From Branchiostoma lanceolatum (Eukaryota; Chordata; Leptocardii; Amphioxiformes; Branchiostomatidae): a DNA stretch of 64,000 nucleotides. Positions 12,501 to 22,500 of the stretch are shown piece after piece. A model generated the notes under the pieces. It was not told the origin of the DNA. It made no database searches and saw nothing but the letters and a program-made list of their open reading frames with translations. A program made the position numbers and the translations under genes. Every line of letters starts with the position of its first letter. Within the stretch, counting starts at the first letter, position 1. The DNA lies in NCBI RefSeq assembly GCF_035083965.1, contig NC_089736.1, positions 6,761,501 to 6,825,500 on the forward strand, written 5' to 3'.

Positions 12501-15500
12501 TGGTTTAACTGTACTCCTGTTTGTAGGATATCAAATATTGTGGTCTCTTGTGTCGGGTAAACTAATAGTATGGTTACACCCTACTATATATTTTTTCCAA
12601 CACCCCTTATATGCTACATGTATGTCCTTCACCCTAGATTATAAACCCTAGCGTATATGTATGAGTGTCGGAACATGGGGGGGGGGGTGACTGTGCTAAG
12701 TAACCCAACACAAGAAACCACAATGTTTGATATCCTACAAATATATTAGGAACATAGGACTGTCCCCTCTTAACAGACCTTTAATAGTGATTGCTTAGTA
12801 CTTGTCAAAACATCTCAGCCCAGTTCCCAATGCAGTTGGTCCTATGACCTTGTTTACAGGCTTTAACAAGTTACCACTAAGTTATAAAAGGTTATGAAAA
12901 GTCTCTCTGTCTGGTTAGTCACAAGGACCGTGAAGTCAGACACAAGTTTAAAAATGTAGACTGGGAAAGTGTGTACTTATGCTATCTACTGTGCCAGAAA
13001 CATAAGAACTATTTCAATATCTCTAATACGTAAAAAAATTTGGTAACGTCACAATGTACTGAGTCTCATATTTTTTTGATGGTGAACGTTTGAAATGCCC
13101 AAAGCTTTGTGCCCTCCTGGTGATAGTGAACCATGAGATAAAGGATTGTCCTAGGCTTTTAATGTGTGTTATGTTATTCATCTTGTACAGAATAAAGATG
13201 ATTTTAAACCTCTAAGGCCAGATGAGCATTTTGGTAAGCAATCCTAAGCACATTCCTCCAGCTAATTCTCCATGGCCCCAATATGTCAGGTACTCCATTG
13301 TGTCAGGTTATTTGTCCAATATAAACAACACTTGACTAATCCTGCATAAGTGACTCATTATACTGCCATATTGACACACTTGCTACAGTAGTGTTTACAC
13401 TTAGCAAGAGTACATATGCCCACATCACATTCAAGTACAGTAAAGTGAAGTAAAGTTGTAAAGTTAAGTTAGGGGGTTACAGAGTCTGACTTACTTCCTT
13501 AGACTTACTGGGGTTACAAAGTTACTCAGACTTACTTTGGTTGCAGGTGAATGTATGAATTAAAGAGGAGGTAAGGAAGAGCATGAAGTATGAATGAAAG
13601 ACACTAAGTGAAAAGGAAAGAATAAGGCATTCTCAAAAAAAGATGTACTCAAAATCATATTTGTTATGACATGTTATAAATACTTACTTTGAGACCTGGG
13701 CCCAGGAAGACCAGGAACGCCTGTTTAGATACAAAAAACAATCATTATAGCACATTCTGAAATTGTACTTAAACCCTCAAGTCACTTGATATATGATGTT
13801 TCTAACAAGGACATGTCAGTTATTAAGTACTTTAGAAGCAATAGTGCCTTGATCATATTACTGCAATAGCTCCCCTTAAAAACCAGCATACTTCATTTCT
13901 CATTTCTATTTTTTCATCAAGTTGAATTGAATTTGACACACACAGAAAATACATTTACCTGGTTCTCCTTTAGGTCCCTGTATTGGAGAGAAGGTGGGAA
14001 AATTAAAGAAAACATTACTCTCAGAACACAAGGTATACACTGTCTTCGAAGTGGTCACTGCCAGTATTACTATCAATTTTACTGAAAAAACAACAACAAG
14101 AAACTGTAAAAGGTATAACTTACACACAGTCCAGGCATACCCATGGGTCCAGAGTCTCCTGGGTTTCCCTACAAACACAAGAACATGTTTCAACAATACT
14201 GTTTAATATCATAAAGATTGGGTCAGAAAGCAAAAAATTAAGAAAGTATCACAAAACTTAATACAAGTCTTATGGGCAGACAAGTTTAACTTACAGGTTC
14301 ACCAGTCATACCAGGAAGACCTTGTTGTCCCTGTTTGAGAAAACACATGGTAGTTGATATAAGTAGTGATGCAATGTCCAATGCATTTAGTTACTATGAT
14401 GTTACTGTAAAGAAGCTAAACTACATGTGTATTAATACTGTCTCTTGAAGAAAATTACAACAAGCAACAGTCTGACATTGGCTGAGTAAGTCCTTTGTAA
14501 AGATTGTGTTTTTCTGAGCATTCAATGTTATAACTGTACATAGAGTAATATTAATATTTTTACACAAAGGATACCAATTATTCATTTCCTGAAATGTGGT
14601 TAAAGGGATGATGTTAATTTTATATTAGATCATTTCCTTACCCTTAAGCCCTTCTCTCCACGTAGCCCAGGGTCCCCTCCGGTCCCCTTGCCTCCTTTTG
14701 CTCCCTGCATCCCACGGGGTCCGGCTGGCCCTGCAGGCCCTATGATGCCCTGGAAACAACAAAATCATGCACAGTTACTGTTACGGTAGTAATTGATCAT
14801 CTAGTAACCATTTCATGTACAGTAGTAGATCATTTAACCCTGGACCACAAATCATCACACAGAGCATACTGTAGTGTGCTGTGGCTCACTGATTTGTGCG
14901 ATTTCAATTTCTAGTTTGGGTGTCAGTACTAGTGCTTTGGATGGGACAGTAAGCAATAAGTCCCATGCATGCTTCAAGAAAGTGAATTTTAGTTTGAGTG
15001 GATCATACCTATCATGTGTGTCTTATGCAGATTGTACCTACCGTACATCATAGTACACCTTGAGGTAGTTTTATACCAGTGGAGCAAAAGAGATAAACAA
15101 AAACAGTGTGGTACATATTGATGTCAAGAGTTCTTGATGTCTTGATGTGTTGACAGATTAAATGACAGCTAAAAACAATGGATATTTGTGAACCAACCAG
15201 ACAGGAAAGTTGTCATACTTACAGCTGGTCCCATCTGTCCGGGGTCACCCTGTAGAAGAGAAATTTGTGGTTGTAAAATCTGACCATCAGCTCCAATTGA
15301 AATAAAGTAAACTGACAATCAATATCTTTTTAGATAAAAGTCTAGAACAGTCTTAATACCATCTTTAGTTTGGTATTAACTACATAACTTTAGAGTATAG
15401 TGAATGCTCATAGAATAAACTTAAGATGGTATTTATTCATATACTTGTACGTAGGTTAATCATTTTGTATCCAATTGTTTGTTGTTTGCATGTATAGTTG

Positions 15501-18500
15501 AAGAAGACCTTACGAAAGTCGCTGTTCTTTTGTTTTGTCTATAGAGATTGTTGTATTCTATCAGCATAGGTAAAAGCATAACACAAATTAACTCGAAGTT
15601 AACAGTTTAGAGTAGTCTGGATACCACCTTGATTTATTCTACTAGCATAGGTAAAATAGATATATACACAAAAAGGTATTGTCCTTATTTGTCTTCAAAA
15701 ATGAAATTAAAGGTCACGCACCCTTTCGCCCTTTGCTCCGGGGTCCCCGGGGAAACCTGTCGGACCACGGATCCCGGTCTCCCCCTGCACACCCTCCGGT
15801 CCAGGGAAGCCGGGGGCACCGCGCGACCCCGGAAAGCCCTGGTCAAACAAAAACACGACACTGATTACCGGAGTTCACGGACATTGAACTGTAATGTCAA
15901 TGCAATAAAAGATTAGGTACATGTAAACACACCCCCACTGATTTTTATCAGTAGCCGACTCAAAAAGTCATATGTACTTTGCAAGACATAACATCCACTA
16001 ACATAATTCCACCAGGGTACATGAAAATTCCGCCACCCTGAAAAGATATATCCAAACAATCATCTCCAACCCAACGTCCCCCTGTATAATGCACTCTAAA
16101 CTGTGCATACCTGGGGTTGCTACGCTAGTGATCTTTTAAACACACTGTTTTTCAAAGTGGCGGATTTAGGTAACCTGGCGGATTAATGTTAATGGAGGTT
16201 AGTCTTAAGATACATGTCGGTGTCCAAGTAATAACGAAAAAAGGCAATCATACCATACTTTGAAACAAAGTACACCTGCACTGTTTTTATCAGAAACAAT
16301 ACTATAAAAGGAAAATAATAAAATGTTAAGGTATAAAGAATAGTGATAGATGCAGGTGTGCGACCAATAACAAAAAAGGGCAATTACGCCATACTTTGAC
16401 ACAAACACTCATTCACTATTTTCATCCCTGTATACAATTACTTCTCTTGTCATCAAACATGCCTAACAGTGTATGTTTCCAAGCTTCCCACAAACGACAC
16501 AATAGACTATATTTGTAGACATAACAGTGTTCCACATTGCCTAGACAGAGAAAAGTGGGCTAACGTACTCCTTTTCCATAGGGGCTGATAGTAATTGAAA
16601 ACTTAGTGTGTGTACAACTACTCAAATAAGATGCTTTTACACCCAACTTGAACTTAAGAATGCTCTCATAAATTTGCTAGTGGATGTCGCACCAAGCCTC
16701 CGATATATCTCTAAGCCAAAGAGATATTGTCTTGTCCTCTGTTTGGCCTTAATTACAGTAATACACATTGTACGTTAGGTCTTATGGATGGTAATCTAGG
16801 TGAAAGCTTGTGTTTATAGTAAACCCAAGTGCCAATTATATTGCGCTGCCATGGACATTGATAGACACAATACTCTTACAAAACAGGTGCGTTTCGGTGT
16901 GTAGATAATAAAGTAGCATCATCATACGGTCACAAATCATTGGGATCATTTGTACACTTTTATACCACCTTTTACCTGTTACTTGGAAGAGACACAAATA
17001 CTTGTTGATGGTTAACTAGTTACTCAAAAAGTCACGTATTACATTATATGTTTTATTATCACACAATGTCTAATACAGTACATATTGCCATAGATCTAGA
17101 CTGTTACTGTGTACACTGATAAGATTATGAACCCTTGTATTTGCAGCTTTGTGCCCTGTGACCATGGCTGCTTTAACAGTAGTGCACTTATCAACAGTAC
17201 ACAAACAAGCTTGATTACTGTATGTTACTACTAGTACAGCATGTTTACTTACATCTATATAACAGACGATTATGAAACAACAAAGTTCAAAATTCTTGGT
17301 ACATGTACATTGATCTTTCACTTAAACCATAATGTATGACATGCCCCAACTATCGCTCTGAAATTTGCCACTAGCAAAAGTGTTAATGGCTTGTTGCATC
17401 AGGAAATGATACTGTCACACACTTACCCTGGGTCCAGGTGAACTAGCACACGATGATCCGCAGCAGTTGTTGCAGTCTCCCCCACAGTTGTTGTTATTTG
17501 TCTGGCGTAAAGAGGGAACAAACAAAAACACCTGAACATCATCCAAGAAACAACTAAATCAAAATATTTTGTTTGGCCTCAACTCTCAGTCATCAGAACT
17601 TCAGTTGTCAAGATACAGTTTTTCATTTCTTTACTTAGTTATTTTATCAGTTTTGCATGATTAAATCACAGTGCTTAAACATCATTTTTATCATTCTAAT
17701 GATTCTAGTGAAGCCAGAGGTTTTAAACAGTATTTCTAAGATAACTTCATCTCAAGGCCAACTTTGTCTTGTTTTGAGGCTTATCAGAAGAAAAAAAATT
17801 ATGTACATGTACCACTAAGTTTGTTTCAATTCTGCCAACTAAGAAGAAAATTGCTAGCTGAAGATCCATCAGTGCAAAAGGTCATCGGACGTTTCTCTCA
17901 CATGAGAGCCTGTGTTATCATTGAATGGCCCTCCTTAGACAGTGTGCTTGTTGTTTGCACGTTCCTTGAGATAGCGGCTCCCTTTGAGATGGTTGTGATG
18001 AGATAGCACCTCCAATCTCACCAAGAGACAACTGACAATAAATAGCCAACCCGTGTGAACATTTCTTAAACTATGACAAGTGGTAAAGGTAACTTTCCTC
18101 TTGGACCAACTTGTCTTTTACCACGACTTCAATAGAACCCATCTTAATTTGACAAAGATGCTAAACTATTAATTAATAAACTATTGGTTAATAGAACCTT
18201 CCTAGCACAGGTGCTTATAATTAAATATGTTTGATTTGAACTTAGAAGCATATCATGCCAAAATACGTATTTAAAAAAGCAGCCAAATTTTGCTTGCAAT
18301 GATCAACAAGTAATCTACTGCTAATATGATTAAATGTGGCAACATCACCTTTTTGTCAGTCAAGCGTTGATCGGAATAAATTTTTGGCATGATTAGAATG
18401 GTAAACAAACGAAAGCAGTGTCAATGTCGTTTTCAAGACTAGAGTTCAGAATGACAAGGGATACTTACATCCATGAATAGTTATCAGGTTGGTGAGTCGC

Positions 18501-21500
18501 TGAGTAAACAGACTCTTTGTACACAACCAAGTGTTTTATTCAATCGACTTTTCGGTGACCAGTTGGTATTGTATTGAGGAAGGTCTCAAGGCAATACCAA
18601 CTGGTACACTTTGAACTGCAGCAGCTATAGGTGTCGCTGCTAACAGATGCGGTCCCAAACGTAAAGTCTTTATTTATCACCTTGAGGGATACTTACGTTT
18701 GCAGCAGCAGCATTGCCTAGGTTGTTATTGTTGTTGTTTCCGTTGTCGAAACCGTTTGTCGCTCCAAAGCCTGGGAACTCATAGTCAACCAGCTGGGCCA
18801 CTGTCAAAGTAGGGGATCATCGTCAGCAGATTTCATGAGAAGTTCTTCATTCAAGAACATTTATCAATATAATAGTATTTGCGCTTCACGTGTCGATCAT
18901 TTATGACACAACCTTTTCATCTAGTTTGTAATTAATCAATTAATGACAAATTTTCATACTAAAACGTTCTACACATGAAGCACCAACTCAGTGGATACTC
19001 CACTCTGCAAAGCCATTTGCTAGAGCCGTTTTGTACGGACTGTTGAAGGGAGGAGTGTTGCGACTAAGTTGACAGCCTAAGGTCGACTGAGTTGTTAGCT
19101 GTTTGGAAATCAACAACAAATTGGTACATTCCGATATATACAGTTTTCCAGCTTTCAATTGACGTAGAATTATCGACGTAAAGTAGCATTTTCTGAAAGA
19201 TCCATTGCTGTGCACACATTTTGATGAATCTATTCGACTTACGATGTCACAACACAAGGACAGGACTGTCGTCACAAATGTGTGTTATGTTCACACAGCC
19301 GTTCCTATGTATAGGGCGTGGCTATACAGATCCTAATCCCACCTCCAATAGTTACAGAGAGACTGTTTGTTCGATGGAGTGTGTTTGGTTGACCTGTTGG
19401 TCTCGATCTCTTGTAATCGCTGCAACCTCTGTAGTCTTGGAGTATATATGACGAATTCGGGAATATTCTAAGTAACCCTCGTAATCCTTTCAACACTTTG
19501 AGCTGTTGCGTTGTATCCGTTTTTGCAAGCTGGTAGTTATTTCAATTATTAGATTGATTAGTAAATGTTGATCTATTGGTGTTAGTGAATTTCTTGTTGT
19601 CGTAATAGAGACATGTCCTACTCGGTTGTCTGGTAGATGGGAGAGCTTCAGGCATCATCATCTGACGTCCAACCATTGCACGCAAAAGAACCCAACACAC
19701 TTGTGAAGAAAAAAGTAGGGGGTGACCCAGTGTGCTTGACCAAATTGTGGAGGATATTAAAGGCTCATGACCCCCCCCCCCCTTTTCTATCAATGTTTTT
19801 CATTAATTAAACCTTTTAGAGAAAGGAGGCCTCTAGAATGCACTTTGCAAAATGGTCACCCGGCAAACACTCACTGGTATCTTGATGACAATCATTGTTT
19901 GAACGCGAAGAAGCCCTTGTGTCGCCATCTGCTAAATAGTTGTCGAGAAGATTTGACGGCGTCTGCTGTACGGTCGGTTATAAAGGTATACAGCATGCAG
20001 TCGTCTTCAACTGAGGTGAAGCATAAGGCTTTTCGTTAGCTAGTACTAGTGTAGTGCGGCTTAGCTATGGCTCGCTTTTTCAACTAAGCACTTTTACGTG
20101 CATAGGTTTGACGACTAAGGATTTTGCCTGAAGCTCCCTCATACACAGGGCCGCAAGTTATAAATAAAACTGGCACATAATACGTACAAAAATAAGAAAT
20201 TCATGCAGTTTCCATATACAAATGTGTATTGAAGTGTTTCCAAGATAAAGATAAAAATCAGACACGGCGTAACCACTTGTCTTATCGAACGTAGCATGAG
20301 GTTTTGGTCACTTACAAGCCGACCTATCTTCACGCTAGACATCGTCTCTTTGATGTTAAAGGGGTCAAAGAAGTGGGACGCGGAGATTATTGTGAATGTG
20401 CCTGGCAACGAAAGAACTCAGGCTAGATTATGCCATTTCCAGTTCATAGCTTAGATTGTAACTTAAAGAACGGCTTCTCAAGCTGAGCAAGTCCAGAAAA
20501 ATGACCTATGAACTCGCAAAATGTTACAAAACTCGTAACAAGTGTTGAAAGATCTTCATATCATTCTCATATGCTAACACTTCAACAATTCCAAACATTG
20601 GTCTTGTCCAGAAGCTTTCTAAACCCGCACAAATTGTTCTTCAAACTGCAAACCGCAAACCCCATAAGTCGGACATATCACACGCCCTCAATCGCACTGG
20701 GCAAGAGTTTTCCCATTGTTTTACTAAGCCGTAAGCACATAATAATATCATACGTCTCTGATTAGAGATTCATTTCAAACAAAGAATTTTGAACACAAGA
20801 TTTGCACTGTTTTCAATGGAATTTGGTGAATGAGCTCATACATAGCCATCATTCGTTAGGTACTTCTCAACAATAGTAACATCCACTAGTTATCTACACT
20901 ACGGCAACGGCGAGCTAAACAAATTAGCTCCCAAAGTTGACCGATCATGTCGCTGAAACAAACGGACTGATAGCATTAGGAGATTAGCCTGGTGCTTGTT
21001 GACGCAGGTGCAGACACCTGACCACCTGTCCTAATTAGCTTAAGAGCATTCAAATCTTAAACCCCTAAATTCCTTTTTGCAAACATCTTAAAGCCCCATG
21101 GCCGACCATGGTCTCCCGACCTTTTCCGGACCATGGATGGGAGTTGGTCGAAAAGGTTTCCCACTGATCTTGAAAAAAGTCATATTCTGCTTGGATGCGA
21201 TCAGAGGATAGAATATGATGGACTCCAGACTACTCCCAACCCGCCGCCGACCTTCGGGGGCAAAGTCGCGGGAAGATCTTGAATGTGTGACAGGGGCTTT
21301 ATATTTGGGGAGATAACTTCGGGAGATTTAGAGAAAAAGAAGGGTCGATTTTGTCAATTTGTGGAACGTCGCATTGACATTGATTTCTATTGGTCGCCGT
21401 GCGATCGCGAACTGAAGGAATTCCTGGGATAGCCGGGCACGTGTCGTGCGAATTCGAGTGTCTCGTTACCACAAAGGCAATCTTAGATTCTTGTCGGCAG

Positions 21501-22394
21501 TTGGTTCTCTGCAAGTCTGCTTGAATCCTACGACATCAAATTCCTACGACGAAAGTGACTGCGCCCTTAGATTTTTGTCGATACAACCTTAGGCGCATTG
21601 AGGACAAACTGACAACTTTATCACGACGGTGAAACAAAAGTTGGCAGCTCGCACAAGACGCCCTGTGTCCCTGCGACCTCTTTATTCTCTACCTAGTAGA
21701 ATTCCATTCCACTCAGTTACCCGTAAATGACCCGTGTGTTAGTTGTAGGTAATCAGTAAACTGCGCCGTCCTGTTTGCGTAACGTTTGCGACTCAGGAAA
21801 GGCGCCGTTTCCTCTCCGTTTCCCGCCCGACTCAGATCAGAGTTCAAGCATTTACGGTGACCAATTGAGTGCGTGATTTGTTATCGTCTAGTACAGAGTC
21901 AACAGGAGACCGTCTGGGTTGCACAAGTACAGGTGTCAGGACACATCTATAGCCGATTAGCGGCGATGATCTTTCTATCACGTCAAATTAACACTTTGCC
22001 CATATATCTCTTATCAACGGAGCTGAGAACGGGCAGTTCCGATGTGGGTAGGGTTAGGATCGAACGGATCTTACAGAGTCTTTTTGTGAAGTAAAAGTTT
22101 CCAGCTCTATAAAACTCAAAGGCTGACGTCTATACTTCAGAGATGTCCAAATTGTATAGATGTTGATGTAATGATGTTAGAGAGAGAGCGAAAAGACCGA
22201 TGCAAAATATGAAATCCACGCAGTAGTCGAGAACAATACATATGGTCAAGCAGTCGGCTGTACCTGTTTACTAAAGCGCACTTTTAACAACGATTGTGAT
22301 TGGAAACAAAAGCATAATGCATTCAACACGTACCTGCACAGCTCACCACAAGTGTAACCGTCACGAGTCCTCGTAAAGCGTTCCTCGGGCCCAT
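298..22394 (-). CDS. Short-chain type IV-like collagen, complete, 25 coding exons, 710 aa
   Basis: An extracellular basement-membrane-type collagen chain. Coding exons in transcript order are 22334-22394, 18697-18800, 17427-17501, 15722-15838, 15223-15249, 14642-14749, 14295-14330, 14124-14168, 13959-13977, 13688-13720, 12224-12361, 10284-10319, 9908-9943, 9607-9642, 9083-9127, 8554-8628, 8067-8111, 7407-7466, 6718-6753, 5995-6045, 5572-5616, 4833-4982, 4173-4483, 1306-1463 and 298-583. They sum to 2133 nt and stay in phase. The start ATG (22392-22394) has a strong context (GCCACCATGG). Order of parts: signal peptide, Asn-rich segment, Cys cluster resembling a 7S region, about 330 residues of Gly-X-Y with short interruptions, then an NC1 domain with all 12 cysteines. 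Vertebrate COL4 chains are about 1670 residues, so this helix is roughly a quarter of the usual length. It could belong to the invertebrate short-chain (spongin-related) collagens that are homologous to type IV; this placement is inference. Confidence 0.92.
1203..1275 (-). repeat. Short dispersed repeat (copy 1; second copy at 59145-59221)
   Basis: About 75 bp on the minus strand, including GGAATTGGGTGCCAAACGGC and AGAGTGCTAAAGGTTAAA, matches 59145-59221 on the plus strand with only scattered changes. It lies just 3' of collagen exon 24. Family unknown; probably the end of a larger mobile element. Confidence 0.6.
1306..4982 (-). CDS. Collagen exons 22-24: most of the NC1 domain
   Basis: Three exons, 4833-4982, 4173-4483 and 1306-1463, encode both NC1 subdomains. 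Diagnostic motifs are [43 protein letters not shown] and FISRCVVCE in the first half, then [29 protein letters not shown] and SFWLA in the second. These match type IV collagen NC1 almost residue for residue. Ten of the twelve NC1 cysteines lie here. The first subdomain has [16 protein letters not shown] where vertebrate chains carry the Met-rich loop with Met93. The intron 1464-4172 holds a 152-bp tandem repeat. Confidence 0.93.
1464..4172. other. Collagen intron with no further gene
   Basis: Apart from the 152-bp tandem repeat (3300-3935) and a poly-G run near 2760-2772, I see only A/T-rich intron sequence with weak fragments of dispersed repeats. Open frames here lack splice support or similarity. 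Confidence 0.5.
3300..3935. repeat. Tandem repeat, 152-bp unit, about 4 diverged copies
   Basis: The word AACTTGACC recurs at 3491, 3643 and 3795, exactly 152 bp apart. A second landmark, GCTGCA(G/A)TAC or a variant, recurs at the same spacing near 3450, 3602 and 3755. Each unit also carries a variant of CCAAAAATCATGAAGATCCA. Partial units extend on both sides. It lies inside the intron between two NC1 exons. Confidence 0.7.
5022..5530. repeat. Minisatellite, about 8 units of 57-70 bp
   Basis: Each unit contains a version of TGTGTTCAGCACCAAGGACA followed by an A-rich half (AATGCCAAATGAAAGAT). It fills the intron between collagen exons 21 and 22. The same core in the opposite orientation (CCTTGGTGCTGAACA) recurs in CA-rich DNA at about 8308-8470 and at 9785-9805, so the core belongs to a dispersed family. 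Confidence 0.75.
5572..15838 (-). CDS. Collagen exons 4-21: interrupted Gly-X-Y triple helix
   Basis: Eighteen small exons of 19 to 138 nt, many of them 36 or 45 nt, encode about 330 residues of Gly-X-Y repeats. The 5' exons (15722-15838 down to 14124-14168) start and end on whole Gly codons. The 19-nt exon 13959-13977 switches the gene to split-Gly exons (G|GN) used from there to the NC1. Short breaks in the repeat, for example GPRSQTEGPSG at the 13688/12224 junction and [10 protein letters not shown] in 5995-6045, are typical of type IV helices. A Cys sits at the end of exon 14124-14168 (GMPGLC). Confidence 0.9.
6420..6672 (-). repeat. tRNA-derived SINE
   Basis: Read on the minus strand from 6672, a tRNA-like head shows an A-box-like TAGTCCAGTGGTCAGCGG and, about 35 bp on, a B box GAGTTCGATCCCGG, followed by a non-tRNA body. 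It lies in a collagen intron. Not a tRNA gene: no acceptor stem closes. Confidence 0.6.
6855..7070. mobile_element. MITE with TIR TACTGTAAATGCA
   Basis: TACTGTAAATGCA near 6859 recurs inverted near 7069 (TGCATTTACAGTA), about 210 bp apart, with a G/T-rich interior and no coding potential. This is a non-autonomous DNA transposon in a collagen intron. Confidence 0.6.
7188..7310 (-). mobile_element. Retroelement fragment with hammerhead-like motif
   Basis: On the minus strand, CTGAGGA (7289-7295) is followed by a stem with arms GGTGAC/GTCACC, then GAAA (7267-7270) and GTC (7263-7265). This is the order of a hammerhead ribozyme core. The flank through 7188 matches 18472-18560, so both belong to one family. 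Motifs of this kind are known from Penelope-like retroelements. Confidence 0.5.
8240..8535. repeat. CA-rich microsatellite block
   Basis: Long runs of CACACA, ACATACA and TACATA, interrupted three times by the reversed minisatellite core CCTTGGTGCTGAACA or a close variant. It lies upstream of the collagen exon at 8554-8628. Confidence 0.8.
9205..9243. repeat. GT/TCTG microsatellite
   Basis: Simple repeat of GT followed by TCTG units in a collagen intron. Confidence 0.85.
10383..10556. mobile_element. Foldback (hairpin) element
   Basis: Two arms of about 75 bp, the left from GTTAATGACCCGCC and the right ending in GGCGGGTCATTAAC, are reverse complements separated by a spacer of about 20 bp. 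Internal landmarks such as GTGTCATAACGCCTGG pair with CCAGGCGTTATGACAC. Non-coding DNA transposon type. Confidence 0.8.
10800..11125. repeat. Two short direct duplications
   Basis: A block around CTTTGGCCA(G/A)CAG occurs twice at about 10825 and 10878. A unit of about 70 bp starting AAAGATTTTTTAAACAAGG occurs twice at about 10986 and 11056. They lie between the foldback and the hammerhead-bearing fragment. Confidence 0.7.
11265..11405 (+). mobile_element. Retroelement fragment with hammerhead-like motif
   Basis: CTGACGA (11298-11304), a 7-bp stem AGACAGC/GCTGTCT with loop GGAT, then GAAAC and GTC (11329-11331) reproduce the hammerhead core order. The downstream 45 bases are the reverse complement of the upstream flank of the related copy at 63610-63725, which implies a parent element with a very long stem I. 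Likely a Penelope-like or retrozyme fragment. Confidence 0.6.
11942..12120. mobile_element. MITE with TIR ACAGTCAA(A/G)CCTGG
   Basis: ACAGTCAAACCTGG at the left end pairs with CCAGGCTTGACTGT at the right end (13 of 14 bases). The interior is CCAC-rich and non-coding. This terminus resembles Tc1/mariner-pogo type elements. Confidence 0.65.
12520..12741. mobile_element. MITE with about 40-bp TIRs
   Basis: TTGTAGGATATCAAATATTG at the left end is matched by the inverted right end at about 12720-12741 with few differences. The element is about 220 bp with a poly-G run inside, and non-coding. Confidence 0.75.
15989..16201. mobile_element. MITE, copy 1 of a family also at 52514-52714
   Basis: Terminal inverted repeats of about 30 bp begin TAACATCCACTAACAT on the left and, inverted, TAACCTCCATTAACAT on the right. 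The whole element matches 52514-52714 across its length. Located in the collagen intron between exons 3 and 4. Confidence 0.75.
16205..16425. repeat. Diverged direct repeat
   Basis: A 55-60 bp segment with AATAACGAAAAAAGGCAATC and CCATACTTTGAAAC near 16229 recurs near 16365 with small changes. Next to the MITE at 15989-16201. Origin unknown. Confidence 0.5.
17427..22394 (-). CDS. Collagen exons 1-3: signal peptide, Asn-rich and 7S-like Cys region
   Basis: Exon 1 (22334-22394) encodes [20 protein letters not shown], a clear secretion signal. Exon 2 (18697-18800) gives a non-helical stretch with six Asn in a row and AAAAN. Exon 3 (17427-17501) gives [14 protein letters not shown] before the helix starts with SSPGPRGFPG. 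A Cys cluster before the helix is what the type IV 7S tetramerisation region shows, but the spacing differs from vertebrate chains, so the 7S role is inferred. Confidence 0.85.
18472..18640 (-). mobile_element. Diverged copy of the 7188-7310 retroelement fragment
   Basis: Shares TTTGTACACAACCAAGTG and the GGTCACCGAAA motif with 7188-7310, same orientation. The half that would hold the CTGANGA box is rearranged by a small internal inverted repeat around GGTATTG. Confidence 0.5.
21090..21301. mobile_element. MITE with TA duplication and AAGCCCC ends
   Basis: Starts TA-AAGCCCC and ends GGGGCTT-TA, about 210 bp, with an interior rich in GACC/GGTC words. The TA flank fits a Tc1/mariner-like non-autonomous element. 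It lies in the first intron of the collagen gene. Confidence 0.6.
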
Positions 22395-22500
22395 GGTGGC
22401 GGTTGGTCCGCACGCTCCTCTCCAAAGCACCGGTGCCCGTACTGCGAATGGGTCGGCCCTCAGGTGGTCCACGCTACGTTTTTATGGTCTATATTTACTC
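22395..22500 (-). promoter_or_regulatory. Probable core promoter and 5' UTR of the collagen gene
   Basis: Directly upstream of the start codon on the minus strand. An A/T-rich TATA-like sequence (CATAAAAA, about 22479-22486) lies roughly 85-90 bp before the ATG, which would place a start site near 22450 and a short unspliced leader. No head-to-head partner gene is visible on the other side. Confidence 0.35.

Noticed and set aside
17070-17321. Minus-strand frame of 83 codons in a collagen intron
   Set aside because: No splice continuity or recognisable domain.
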